Assembly (NCBI GenBank): GCA_949296785.1
Contig: CASFRQ010000113.1
Span: forward strand, 1 to 17,701
Source of the DNA: an uncultured Alphaproteobacteria bacterium
GTDB taxonomy: Bacteria; Pseudomonadota; Alphaproteobacteria; CASFRQ01; SAAU01
Direction: 5' to 3'
Length of the DNA stretch: 17,701 nt
Shown: positions 8,366-14,173 of the stretch, piece after piece
How the letters are laid out: each line of letters opens with the position of its first letter
How positions within the stretch are numbered: position 1 is the first letter of the stretch
Position numbers and translations under genes: made by a program
The notes under the pieces: generated by a model
What the model was told of the DNA's origin: nothing
Databases searched by the model: none
The model's input: the letters and a program-made list of their open reading frames with translations, nothing else

Positions 8366-9326
8366 TTTCATCCTCCCGGGTGCTGATCACAAGGACTTTG
8401 TTTCCTCTGTAAAATGTTCCTAAAGGCGCAGGCCTTGCTCTGGCAAAAGACCGTAGAAGCGCCGAGGTCACATCAATAAAACGACCTCTGAAAACGGCTC
8501 CGGCTTCCAAAACATAATCCCTGTCCATATTCCAGACAACGCGCCAGCCGGCAATATCTCCCCACTCTTGAAGAAGTCCCCGTAACGTTGCCCCTTCGTA
8601 TGCCGTCCAATCCTCAACCGTGTCGGCATAAACAGATTTTGCCCGTTTGGATACAGAAGGTACCTGCCTTACTTCTTCTTCTATTTTGACTTCAATTTCC
8701 TCCTTTTCTGTCATCTGCTTTTTAGAATCGGCAGCTTCCGCTCTCGCCTTCTCCTCAGCAGCTAACTTCGCTTGAATTTTTTCAAGCTCTTTTTTCTGAG
8801 CTTCCAGTTCTTTCTGTAATTTTTCAAGTTCCTGTTTTTTGGCATCTATGGCCTTCGTATCCACAGAAACGGTCGGAACAACAGCAGCAGCGGCAGCTTT
8901 CGGTGCGGCAACCTGTTCCTTCTTCTGAGGTGCCTTTACGGGCTTCGGAGTTTCCTTTGGCTTTTTCGGTGCCGCTTTCGCCGCTTTTTTCTTTGCTTCC
9001 GCCTTTTGTTTAGCCGCCGCTTTTTCTTTAGCAGCCTTTGCCGCGGCCTCTTTCTTCTCAGCCTCTAAAATAGCCAAAGCAGACTTTTTACTGGACGGCG
9101 GTGTTGATTTTGTCAGATCTTCCCCTCTTTTTCCGCCGCTTTTCAAAGCGACATCTTGCGGAGATCTTTCCCCGGCAACCGTAGAAGCCGTCGGTTGAAC
9201 TTCCGTCTCTTTATAGGAATCGGCCGAAGCATTCTGCCGAACCACAGGCCAAGAAGAGCAGGCAGACAAAATGCCGGCCGACATCATCAAAGCTACACAC
9301 GAAATTTTTACAATTTTCTTTGTCAT
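8355..9326 (-). CDS. pilL: PilL/TcpQ-like lipoprotein with Lys/Ala-rich coiled coil
   Basis: Outer-membrane-associated lipoprotein expected to help secretin assembly or stability. A lipobox LSAC places the lipidated Cys at residue 23 of 323. Residues about 75-215 form a highly charged Ala/Lys/Glu-rich coiled coil (runs such as EAEKKEAAAKAAKEKAAAK). Residues about 235-320 resemble the TcpQ/PilL C-terminal domain: TLRGLLQEWGDIAGWRVVWN, a DRDYVLEAG segment, and a final FYRGNKVLVIS strand. Start ATG at 9324-9326 with GGAG nine bases upstream. It is followed by pilN with overlapping ends, and is preceded by a good sigma70-type promoter, so the main pil transcript probably begins here. The TcpQ domain call is firm; the symbol follows R64 practice, although R64 PilL lacks such a long Lys/Ala coil as far as I know. 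Confidence 0.8.
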   Translation of the reverse strand: MTKKIVKISCVALMMSAGILSACSSWPVVRQNASADSYKETEVQPTASTVAGERSPQDVALKSGGKRGEDLTKSTPPSSKKSALAILEAEKKEAAAKAAKEKAAAKQKAEAKKKAAKAAPKKPKETPKPVKAPQKKEQVAAPKAAAAAVVPTVSVDTKAIDAKKQELEKLQKELEAQKKELEKIQAKLAAEEKARAEAADSKKQMTEKEEIEVKIEEEVRQVPSVSKRAKSVYADTVEDWTAYEGATLRGLLQEWGDIAGWRVVWNMDRDYVLEAGAVFRGRFIDVTSALLRSFARARPAPLGTFYRGNKVLVISTREDENAD

Positions 9327-9354
9327 TAGGATTTCTCCAAATTTTAAGTTAAGT

Positions 9355-9364
9355 TAACGCGTTA
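9355..9364. promoter_or_regulatory. TAACGCGTTA palindrome near the start of the pil transcript
   Basis: A perfect 10-bp palindrome lies about 20 bases downstream of the expected transcription start of the promoter at 9389-9416, and about 29 bases ahead of the pilL start codon. TTAA tetramers recur at 5-base steps next to it (9344, 9349 and 9354). Its position suits a repressor operator or a leader element. No known operator was recognised. Confidence 0.3.
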
Positions 9365-9388
9365 CAATTTTCTCTCTAAAATACCTTT

Positions 9389-9416
9389 ATCATATAGAAG
9401 ACAACGCTTCTGTCAA
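9389..9416 (-). promoter_or_regulatory. Strong sigma70-type promoter of pilL-pilN-pilO-pilP-pilQ-pilR
   Basis: On the minus strand a perfect -35 TTGACA (9411-9416) is followed after 16 bases by a -10 TATGAT (9389-9394), a 5 of 6 match to TATAAT. It lies in the 190-base gap between the OmpA-like gene and pilL and points at pilL, whose ATG is about 60 bases downstream of the -10. It indicates that the pil genes can be transcribed separately from the OmpA-like gene. Confidence 0.7.
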
Positions 9417-9516
9417 TTAAAAGAATTCCAACCCTCGCCTATTTCAAACCCTTTACTTTTTTTCCACCTTCGGAAAAACCTCCGAAAAACCGGAAAATCC
9501 CTTGTCCATAAAGACC

Positions 9517-11151
9517 TTACCAGCTTTTTATCGTTTTCTTTTTCGTCGTTCCCAATCCCGAATATTCCGTAATTTCTATCACATCGTCTTCTTTTTCCAT
9601 AATTCTCAAAACAATGGAATCAGAATCGCGGGGAGTGGAAACAATCCTAATCTGCGAAGGATTAAGACCGCTCCCCAACAAAGTTCCTTTTAACAAAAGT
9701 ACTCGCCGAGACTGAATGCCTGCCAGCCCGTAAGCGCTCACTCTCATTTCAACATACTTTTGCGGATCCTGGACGATTTGCGAAGCGAAAGCGCGTATCC
9801 ATTTCAAAGTCTGGCCGGAAATCTCCGCATTATCAGGACGGAAAGAAATTTTAATCTCGTTCGGTAAAAGTTTATATGCGTTTTTCCCTTTCTGAAGAAT
9901 TTTTTCCGCAGAAGAAACTGTCGTCTTTTCCGATTCTTCTTCTAGAAGCTCCGCCTCTTCCTGCGATACTTTTTCCACACGGGCAGCCAACGGCAGAAGG
10001 AGCGGTTTATCAACAACGGGCACCTCTTCCTGTTCGGGGAGCGCTTCTTGCAGTTCTTCGGCAGAAGCCAAAGCAATACCTTCAACTTCCTCCGGATTAT
10101 CAAGATCCACAACATCGGCGGCCTGGGCCTCTAATTTTTCAATTTCCCGTGCCGTTTCGGCAATTGCCGAAGCATACCGGATAAGGGCCAAATCTGTTTC
10201 GGAAAGAACTTCGGAAGCTTCTTCATATTCTTTTTCAAGGCGCTGGACCATCAAATCCTCATTTGTCTTTCCCTCTGCCTTATCTTCCTCCGTCGCATTT
10301 TCAACAACCACTTTTGACGCTTTCTCCTCAGAAGAAACTTCTTCCGTTTTCTCAGACGAAACATTGTCAACCGGCGTATCCAGCAAAACAGGCGGCTGTA
10401 TCTCGCTCTGTTCTTTTACAGCCTCCTTCAAAGGAACAAAAGAAGCATCCTTATCCGTCCAAGACGGAACAGCCTTCCCCTCTGTTTCAGAGACGGCCGT
10501 CTCCGACACCTCTTTTCCTTCATTTTTCCTCTCAGGAGAAGACGGAGTCCTAAACGGACTATCCTGTTGCAAAAGGCCGGACTTAACAGAAAGGATATCC
10601 TCCTGAACCTCAGGCAAAACATAAGTCGGCAGCAGAAAACCTCCCTCCGAAGTGATGGTCAGCATTTCTTTACTATCCGGATCAGAGGAAGCCATCTTTT
10701 CAGAAGTAACAGAAGAATTTTCCTTTTTTGCTTCATTAACAGCGGACGGAACAGACTGATTATCAGAATTTTGGGAGTTTTGAACGCCTGAATCGGATTG
10801 CACGACGACATCCGTCCCTTTCACGGAAGACACATCGGCAATAGAGGAATCGGCGGCCGCATCCTTCTCTTCCCGAGTCAAAGAAGCGACTTCCGTCTTT
10901 TCAACTTCCAACGATTTTCCGTCAAAAGACTTTTCTTCAGAGGAAACGCTTTCAGTTTTTTGTTTTTCCGTTTCTTTTTCCTTGTCAGATTTATTTTCAA
11001 GCGATGCCTGTTGAGATTGTCCATCCCTCAAAGCTTCCGGATTTAACCATTTTGTAAAACCAACGGCCTCCGCCCTTCCATCTGAAAAGGCGGGGAAACA
11101 AGCCAACAGGCAGAAACAGGCAAATAAATCAAACCGGTTTTTCTTTTTCAT
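9517..11151 (-). CDS. Long Ser/Glu-rich envelope protein with OmpA-like C-terminal domain
   Basis: Predicted exported protein of 544 aa, probably tethering the pilus machinery to peptidoglycan. I choose the ATG at 11149-11151; a TTG further upstream (11200-11202) would bury the signal sequence. The N-terminus has MKKKNR followed by a hydrophobic stretch. It contains a possible lipobox (LLAC, Cys18) but could also be cut by signal peptidase I after about residue 29. Residues about 30-300 are low-complexity, rich in Ser, Glu, Val and Lys and poor in hydrophobics. About 300-420 is predicted mostly helical and acidic. About 430-520 resembles an OmpA-like domain: ISFRPDNAEIS, then EMRVSAYG, then SRRVLLLKGTLLGSGLNPSQ and a final strand. 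I do not recognise a named pil gene. It sits first in the minus-strand series, 190 bases ahead of pilL, and is divergent from the virB2 array. Confidence 0.65.
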   Translation of the reverse strand: MKKKNRFDLFACFCLLACFPAFSDGRAEAVGFTKWLNPEALRDGQSQQASLENKSDKEKETEKQKTESVSSEEKSFDGKSLEVEKTEVASLTREEKDAAADSSIADVSSVKGTDVVVQSDSGVQNSQNSDNQSVPSAVNEAKKENSSVTSEKMASSDPDSKEMLTITSEGGFLLPTYVLPEVQEDILSVKSGLLQQDSPFRTPSSPERKNEGKEVSETAVSETEGKAVPSWTDKDASFVPLKEAVKEQSEIQPPVLLDTPVDNVSSEKTEEVSSEEKASKVVVENATEEDKAEGKTNEDLMVQRLEKEYEEASEVLSETDLALIRYASAIAETAREIEKLEAQAADVVDLDNPEEVEGIALASAEELQEALPEQEEVPVVDKPLLLPLAARVEKVSQEEAELLEEESEKTTVSSAEKILQKGKNAYKLLPNEIKISFRPDNAEISGQTLKWIRAFASQIVQDPQKYVEMRVSAYGLAGIQSRRVLLLKGTLLGSGLNPSQIRIVSTPRDSDSIVLRIMEKEDDVIEITEYSGLGTTKKKTIKSW

Positions 11152-11426
11152 TTTTTCCAATTTTTCCTTAAAAACAGCGCTGCATGAGAAAATTAAGGCC
11201 AAAAACCCTAACCTGCCCTTGTTATTTTTTCTTTTTTATCTTCTTTCTCAAAAAAAAACAACATAAATTTTTATATTTTGCCAAAATTATCTTAATTTTC
11301 CCGTTCAAACACATCAGAACAATTTTTTAATGGACTTTTGCAAAAAAAATGAATTATAATGATATTAAGGAGCTTTATTTTTAATAAAGTCTTCCCGACA
11401 AAGCAACTTAAGATAAGGAAATTATC
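11152..11426. promoter_or_regulatory. Divergent intergenic region between the pil and virB2 transcription units
   Basis: This 275-base AT-rich stretch separates the minus-strand OmpA-like gene from the plus-strand virB2 array. It must hold promoters for both sides. A plausible one was found for the plus strand; on the minus strand only poor TTGAAC- and TATAAA-like elements without proper spacing were seen. Long A and T tracts (around 11227-11270) suggest bent DNA or a UP-type element. No open reading frame worth calling is present. Confidence 0.5.
11331..11360 (+). promoter_or_regulatory. Candidate promoter of the virB2 array
   Basis: A perfect TATAAT at 11355-11360 has a -35-like TGGACT (4 of 6) at 11331-11336 with an 18-base spacer. 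It points at the first virB2 gene, whose ATG is 67 bases downstream. The leader contains a 7-bp hairpin, CTTTATT/AATAAAG at 11373-11389 with a TTT loop, which has no adjacent T run and so would not terminate efficiently. It may stabilise the mRNA 5' end. Confidence 0.5.
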
Positions 11427-11768
11427 ATGAAAACATTAAAGTCTTTTTTGTTTTACACTCTTTTATTCACAGTCTTTTTCGCAGCGCAAGCGTTCGCAGA
11501 AGATGACGGTCCATTCGGAACGGTGACAGAGAAATTAACCGACGCCTTCCAGAACACGCGGACGGTGATTTTCGTCGTCGGCGGTTTCGGCTTGGTCGGG
11601 TTAGCGGTCGGCGCCATCTTCGGCAAAGTCAACTGGAAATGGTTTGCCTCCTTGGCTATCGGCCTGGTCATCGTTGCCGTTGCCGGCGCGATTATCAACT
11701 ATGCTACAGATGATTCTGCCGGTACTCAATTGGGAGATACATTAGGAGATGCTACTCTGACTGAGTAA
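11427..11768 (+). CDS. virB2: VirB2-like T4SS pilin, copy 1 of 5
   Basis: Major-pilin-type subunit of a VirB type IV secretion system, 113 aa. Signal peptide at 1-24 (FFAAQAFA then EDDG), a short variable N-terminal segment, then a two-helix VirB2 domain. The core at residues 43-90 contains GGFGLVGLAVGAIFG, the loop KVNWKW, and IGLVIVAVAGAII. Those 48 residues are identical in copies 2 and 5. The C-terminus is acidic and variable but includes GDTL, a motif shared by most copies. In known VirB2/TraA pili the loop between helices faces the lumen and the termini face outward, so the identical part would be the tube wall and lumen while the variable ends would be exposed. Start ATG preceded by AAGGAA. 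First gene after the array promoter. Confidence 0.85.
   Translation: MKTLKSFLFYTLLFTVFFAAQAFAEDDGPFGTVTEKLTDAFQNTRTVIFVVGGFGLVGLAVGAIFGKVNWKWFASLAIGLVIVAVAGAIINYATDDSAGTQLGDTLGDATLTE
11553..11696 (+). repeat. VirB2 core repeat, unit A
   Basis: 144 bases encoding the 48-residue core that recurs at 11922-12065 and 13535-13678. Compared codon by codon, unit A differs from the second unit at 8 codons and from the third at 12, all synonymous. The unit is visibly more GC-rich than the sequence around it. Confidence 0.9.
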
Positions 11769-11783
11769 CAAAGAGAGGTGTTT

Positions 11784-12128
11784 ATGAAATCTATAAAACT
11801 TTCTAGGCTTTTCCTTTGGCTTTTCGTTTTTTGCCTGCTGACAGGTTCGGCATTCGCGCAAAACGGAACGCCTCAAGGACCGTTCCTGACGGTTGTTAAA
11901 AAGTTGGTAGACGCCTTTATGAACACGCGGACGGTGATTTTCGTGGTGGGCGGTTTCGGCCTTGTCGGGTTGGCGGTCGGCGCCATCTTCGGTAAAGTCA
12001 ACTGGAAATGGTTTGCCTCCTTGGCTATCGGTCTGGTCATCGTTGCCGTTGCGGGCGCGATTATTACCTACACAACGAATACGAATATTAAAACCTTGGG
12101 AACCGATTTTTCGGATACCTTGACTTAA
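11784..12128 (+). CDS. virB2: VirB2-like T4SS pilin, copy 2 of 5
   Basis: Pilus subunit of 114 aa. I take the ATG at 11784 rather than a GTG six bases upstream, because AGAGG lies five bases before this ATG and overlaps the GTG. Signal peptide runs to about residue 26 (LLTGSAFA then QNGT). The mature N-terminus (QNGTPQGPFLTVVKKLVDAF) differs from copy 1, whereas the 48-residue core at 47-94 is identical. The C-terminus ends SDTLT, carrying the shared DTL motif almost at the end. It starts 15 bases after copy 1 and is surely co-transcribed. Variation is limited to the ends that VirB2 structures place on the pilus exterior. Confidence 0.85.
   Translation: MKSIKLSRLFLWLFVFCLLTGSAFAQNGTPQGPFLTVVKKLVDAFMNTRTVIFVVGGFGLVGLAVGAIFGKVNWKWFASLAIGLVIVAVAGAIITYTTNTNIKTLGTDFSDTLT
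11922..12065 (+). repeat. VirB2 core repeat, unit B
   Basis: Second copy of the 144-base core; same protein as units at 11553-11696 and 13535-13678, with 8 synonymous codon changes against the first. No amino acid change in 48 codons. Confidence 0.9.
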
Positions 12129-12165
12129 TTTCGGTCTGTGAAAGTAAATATTAGAGAGGGAGCAG

Positions 12166-12996
12166 ATGAAAATACATATTCATTTTTCAATGATGCGGAT
12201 TTATCTGCTCTCTTCTTTTTTAATTTTTTATATATTTTCTTTCCAAGAAAGCAAAGCTGATGCAGGTGCTCTTGTATCAAAAATAGATAAAAGCGGTATG
12301 GCACAACAGTATGCTTCTAGTTTCGGATATCTTGTCCAAGAAAAGCATCGGAACGGAAAAACTGAGGTATCCTTAAATTTTTTTCTTAATAACGGGAATT
12401 TACAGGGAGTCTTAGAAAAATTAACACAGGGTGGGTTTCCTCTGTGCGAAGGAAGAGAAAGTGAATTCATAAAAAAGCTTGGGACAGCTCTAACCTCAAA
12501 TGCCAACACAAACATCACTACCCAGTCAGAGCTTTCTTCTGCTATACAAGATAGATTTTTTCCAAACGGAAGGTATCACCCTTCCTCAAGTACACCTACA
12601 AATATGGCTATTGTCAATAGTGTTAATGCTATTTTGACAGAAAATCTTGAGTGTATCGTGGATAAAAACGCAAAAGAAGAAACGTTGGTGTCCCAACCGG
12701 ATCCTACGCCGCCTTCGGAAGTCACTTGCGGAGATCCCGACAATCCTTTTAATTCCGTCTTGTGCAGCGGCGCCAAACTCTTCGGATATATCCGAACGCT
12801 CGCCGCATTGGCCAGCGCTTTTGCCCTGGTAGCGTTTTCCGTCAACGCCATTTTCGGAAATGTCAACTGGAAATGGTTTATGGGGGTTGTTTTTGGGCTG
12901 ATGGTCATTTCCTTGACAGGAGCCCTTGTTGATTTTATAGTAGAAGCTCCGGACGCGCAAGTACGCGGAGAATATATAAACGATACTTTATGGTAA
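12166..12996 (+). CDS. Long VirB2-like protein with extra N-terminal domain (copy 3 of 5)
   Basis: Exported protein of 276 aa: a signal sequence at about 1-32 (possibly from Met9 or Met10), an unrecognised domain of about 150 residues, a Pro/Thr linker near 176-186 (SQPDPTPPSE), and a VirB2-like two-helix domain at about 200-263. That domain has the family signature AIFGNVNWKWF at 227-237. The tail ends NDTLW with the DTL motif. Four Cys lie outside the helices, at about residues 94, 163, 188 and 200, enough for two disulfides. Codons for the first 165 residues are AT-rich (about 23-40% GC in sampled lines), against 53-57% in the VirB2 part, suggesting a domain joined by recombination. It sits inside the pilin array. 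It may be a minor or tip pilin with an exposed head; no VirB5 is seen in the window. Function is inferred from architecture only. Confidence 0.7.
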   Translation: MKIHIHFSMMRIYLLSSFLIFYIFSFQESKADAGALVSKIDKSGMAQQYASSFGYLVQEKHRNGKTEVSLNFFLNNGNLQGVLEKLTQGGFPLCEGRESEFIKKLGTALTSNANTNITTQSELSSAIQDRFFPNGRYHPSSSTPTNMAIVNSVNAILTENLECIVDKNAKEETLVSQPDPTPPSEVTCGDPDNPFNSVLCSGAKLFGYIRTLAALASAFALVAFSVNAIFGNVNWKWFMGVVFGLMVISLTGALVDFIVEAPDAQVRGEYINDTLW

Positions 12997-13021
12997 TAAA
13001 GAGTAACTGAAAGATAAAAAT

Positions 13022-13378
13022 ATGAAAAAGTCAAAAGCTTTATTATTTTATTCCATTCTTCTTTTCACCTTATTGCCATACATATCGGCCTTGGCGGATA
13101 ACACAATAGAAGGTGCCGGCCCTTTTAAAGATGTCATAACAAAAGGGATTGAAGTTTTTCAAAATGTCCGCAGAATAGTTTTCGTTCTTGGCGGATTTGG
13201 CTTAATGGCAGCTTCTTTGGGCGCCATCTTCGGGCGGATAAATTGGAAATGGTACGGCGGACTTCTTATGGGATTGATGATTTTGGCAGTTGCAGGTGCA
13301 ATTATTGACTACACGACAACAACGGACGGTTTCAGTAATTCGTATTGGCAAGATGAAATGGATGATCCTCTTGAATAA
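13022..13378 (+). CDS. virB2: Divergent VirB2-like T4SS pilin, copy 4 of 5
   Basis: VirB2-like protein of 118 aa with signal peptide to about residue 25 (PYISALA then DNTI). The two-helix domain (about 45-95) has the same plan as the other copies but many substitutions: NVRRIVFVLGGFG, then GAIFGRINWKWY and LMILAVAGAII. The C-terminus is longer and acidic and ends DDPLE, lacking the clear DTL motif of the other four. Ribosome binding site is weak (only a GAAAG 9-10 bases upstream), so it may be translated less than its neighbours. It starts 25 bases after the long copy 3. Could be a minor pilin or an older duplicate not homogenised with copies 1, 2 and 5. Confidence 0.8.
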   Translation: MKKSKALLFYSILLFTLLPYISALADNTIEGAGPFKDVITKGIEVFQNVRRIVFVLGGFGLMAASLGAIFGRINWKWYGGLLMGLMILAVAGAIIDYTTTTDGFSNSYWQDEMDDPLE

Positions 13379-13396
13379 AAAAAGAAAGGAAATGAC

Positions 13397-13750
13397 ATGT
13401 CTTTTTTAAAAAATAAAACTTTTTGGCTTTTCATCGGCGTTTTCAGCTTTCTTTTCATGCAGGCAGGTTTTGCGGATGAAGGAGGCAGTGATGTTTTCCT
13501 GACGGTAACTGACAAACTCCTGAATGCTTTTACGAACACGCGGACGGTGATTTTCGTTGTCGGAGGTTTCGGCCTGGTCGGGTTAGCGGTCGGCGCCATT
13601 TTCGGCAAAGTCAACTGGAAATGGTTCGCTTCTCTGGCCATCGGACTGGTCATCGTTGCCGTCGCGGGCGCGATTATCACTTACGCAACGGACTCCGATG
13701 AAGATTTAAGTTCCGCTGAACTGATGGGGGATACCTTGACAAACTCTTGA
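13397..13750 (+). CDS. virB2: VirB2-like T4SS pilin, copy 5 of 5
   Basis: Pilus subunit of 117 aa. Signal peptide to about residue 26 (FMQAGFA then DEGG), variable N-terminal segment, and the 48-residue core at 47-94 identical in protein to copies 1 and 2 despite 12 synonymous codon changes against copy 1. The C-terminus is acidic with GDTLTNS at the end. ATG at 13397 has AAAGGA seven to eight bases upstream. It is separated from the two divergent copies on its left by 18 bases, and is the last pilin before virB3. That identical-core copies 1, 2 and 5 are interrupted by divergent copies 3 and 4 argues against a simple recent tandem duplication. Confidence 0.85.
   Translation: MSFLKNKTFWLFIGVFSFLFMQAGFADEGGSDVFLTVTDKLLNAFTNTRTVIFVVGGFGLVGLAVGAIFGKVNWKWFASLAIGLVIVAVAGAIITYATDSDEDLSSAELMGDTLTNS
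13535..13678 (+). repeat. VirB2 core repeat, unit C
   Basis: Third copy of the 144-base core, separated from unit B by about 1.5 kb. It encodes the same 48 residues with different codons at 12 sites relative to the first unit. Confidence 0.9.
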
Positions 13751-13839
13751 AAATTTCTTTTACCCTTCGTTTTTTTTCTTGAGTGTCTTCTTTTTAGAGG
13801 GTATAAAGAAGAAAAAGAAAATTTTTAAAGGATTTTTTC
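13751..13839 (+). promoter_or_regulatory. Leader between the pilin array and virB3 with two alternative stems
   Basis: The 89-base gap holds TACCCT (13761-13766) pairing with AGGGTA (13798-13803), and CTTCTTT (13787-13793) pairing with AAAGAAG (13805-13811). The two pairings cross, so they would compete. A run of eight T lies at 13770-13777, but directly after no hairpin. It could lower virB3-virB4 output relative to the pilins. Weak evidence, read by eye. Confidence 0.25.
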
Positions 13840-14130
13840 ATGAAGGTACCTATTCTAAAAGCCGTTGCAATGCCTCCTCGTCTTTTTTGGGCTCCTTTTA
13901 TTCCGGCTGTAGCGAACTTGTCCATCCAATTTCCGATGATGTTCATCACGATGGCTTTGTTTGATTTCAACCCTTTGATATTTATAGGGACAATTGTTCC
14001 GGTTCATCTTTTAATTATTATGTTCGGCGTAAAAGAACCGCATATGTCTAATATGATGAAGGCATGGGGACCGCTGAGTGCGGCAAGTCATAATGTTTAC
14101 AAAAGCAAGGGGAAAAAGCTGGCTCCTTAA
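13840..14130 (+). CDS. virB3: T4SS inner-membrane protein VirB3
   Basis: Small inner-membrane protein of 96 aa, the partner of VirB4 in the T4SS base. Two adjacent hydrophobic segments are visible at about 15-42 (APFIPAVANL then FMITMALF-like) and 44-65 (PLIFIGTIVPVHLLIIMFG), followed by a polar tail with KEPHMSNMM and a basic end. The length and the short N-terminal segment with a Pro-Pro-Arg-Leu-Phe-Trp pattern fit VirB3/TrbD. ATG with AAAGGA seven bases upstream. Position between virB2 and virB4 is the canonical order and supports the call more than the sequence alone. Confidence 0.88.
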   Translation: MKVPILKAVAMPPRLFWAPFIPAVANLSIQFPMMFITMALFDFNPLIFIGTIVPVHLLIIMFGVKEPHMSNMMKAWGPLSAASHNVYKSKGKKLAP

Positions 14131-14173
14131 GCAGCTGTCTTAAAAATAATCAATCAAGGGAGTTTAAGGTTTT

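Noticed and set aside
9469..9486. Hairpin TTCGGA/TCCGAA after the OmpA-like gene as an intrinsic terminator
   Set aside because: The stem is perfect, but no T run follows on either strand, so it lacks the second half of an intrinsic terminator.
11778..11783. GTG start for virB2 copy 2
   Set aside because: The ribosome binding site AGAGG would overlap or abut this codon; the ATG six bases downstream has proper spacing and begins a normal signal peptide.
12576..13034. Minus-strand open frame of 152 codons over the long virB2 gene
   Set aside because: It is opposite a gene with signal peptide, VirB2 motif and ribosome binding site in a clear operon; the antisense product shows no domain.
11553..13678. 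The repeated virB2 cores as a CRISPR array or insertion sequence repeat
   Set aside because: The repeats are in-frame coding segments with silent differences, widely and unevenly spaced, without spacers or transposase.
13309..13680. Minus-strand open frame of 123 codons over virB2 copies 4 and 5
   Set aside because: Same situation: the GC-rich VirB2 core lacks stops on the opposite strand, and a similar antisense frame appears over copy 1 for the same reason.
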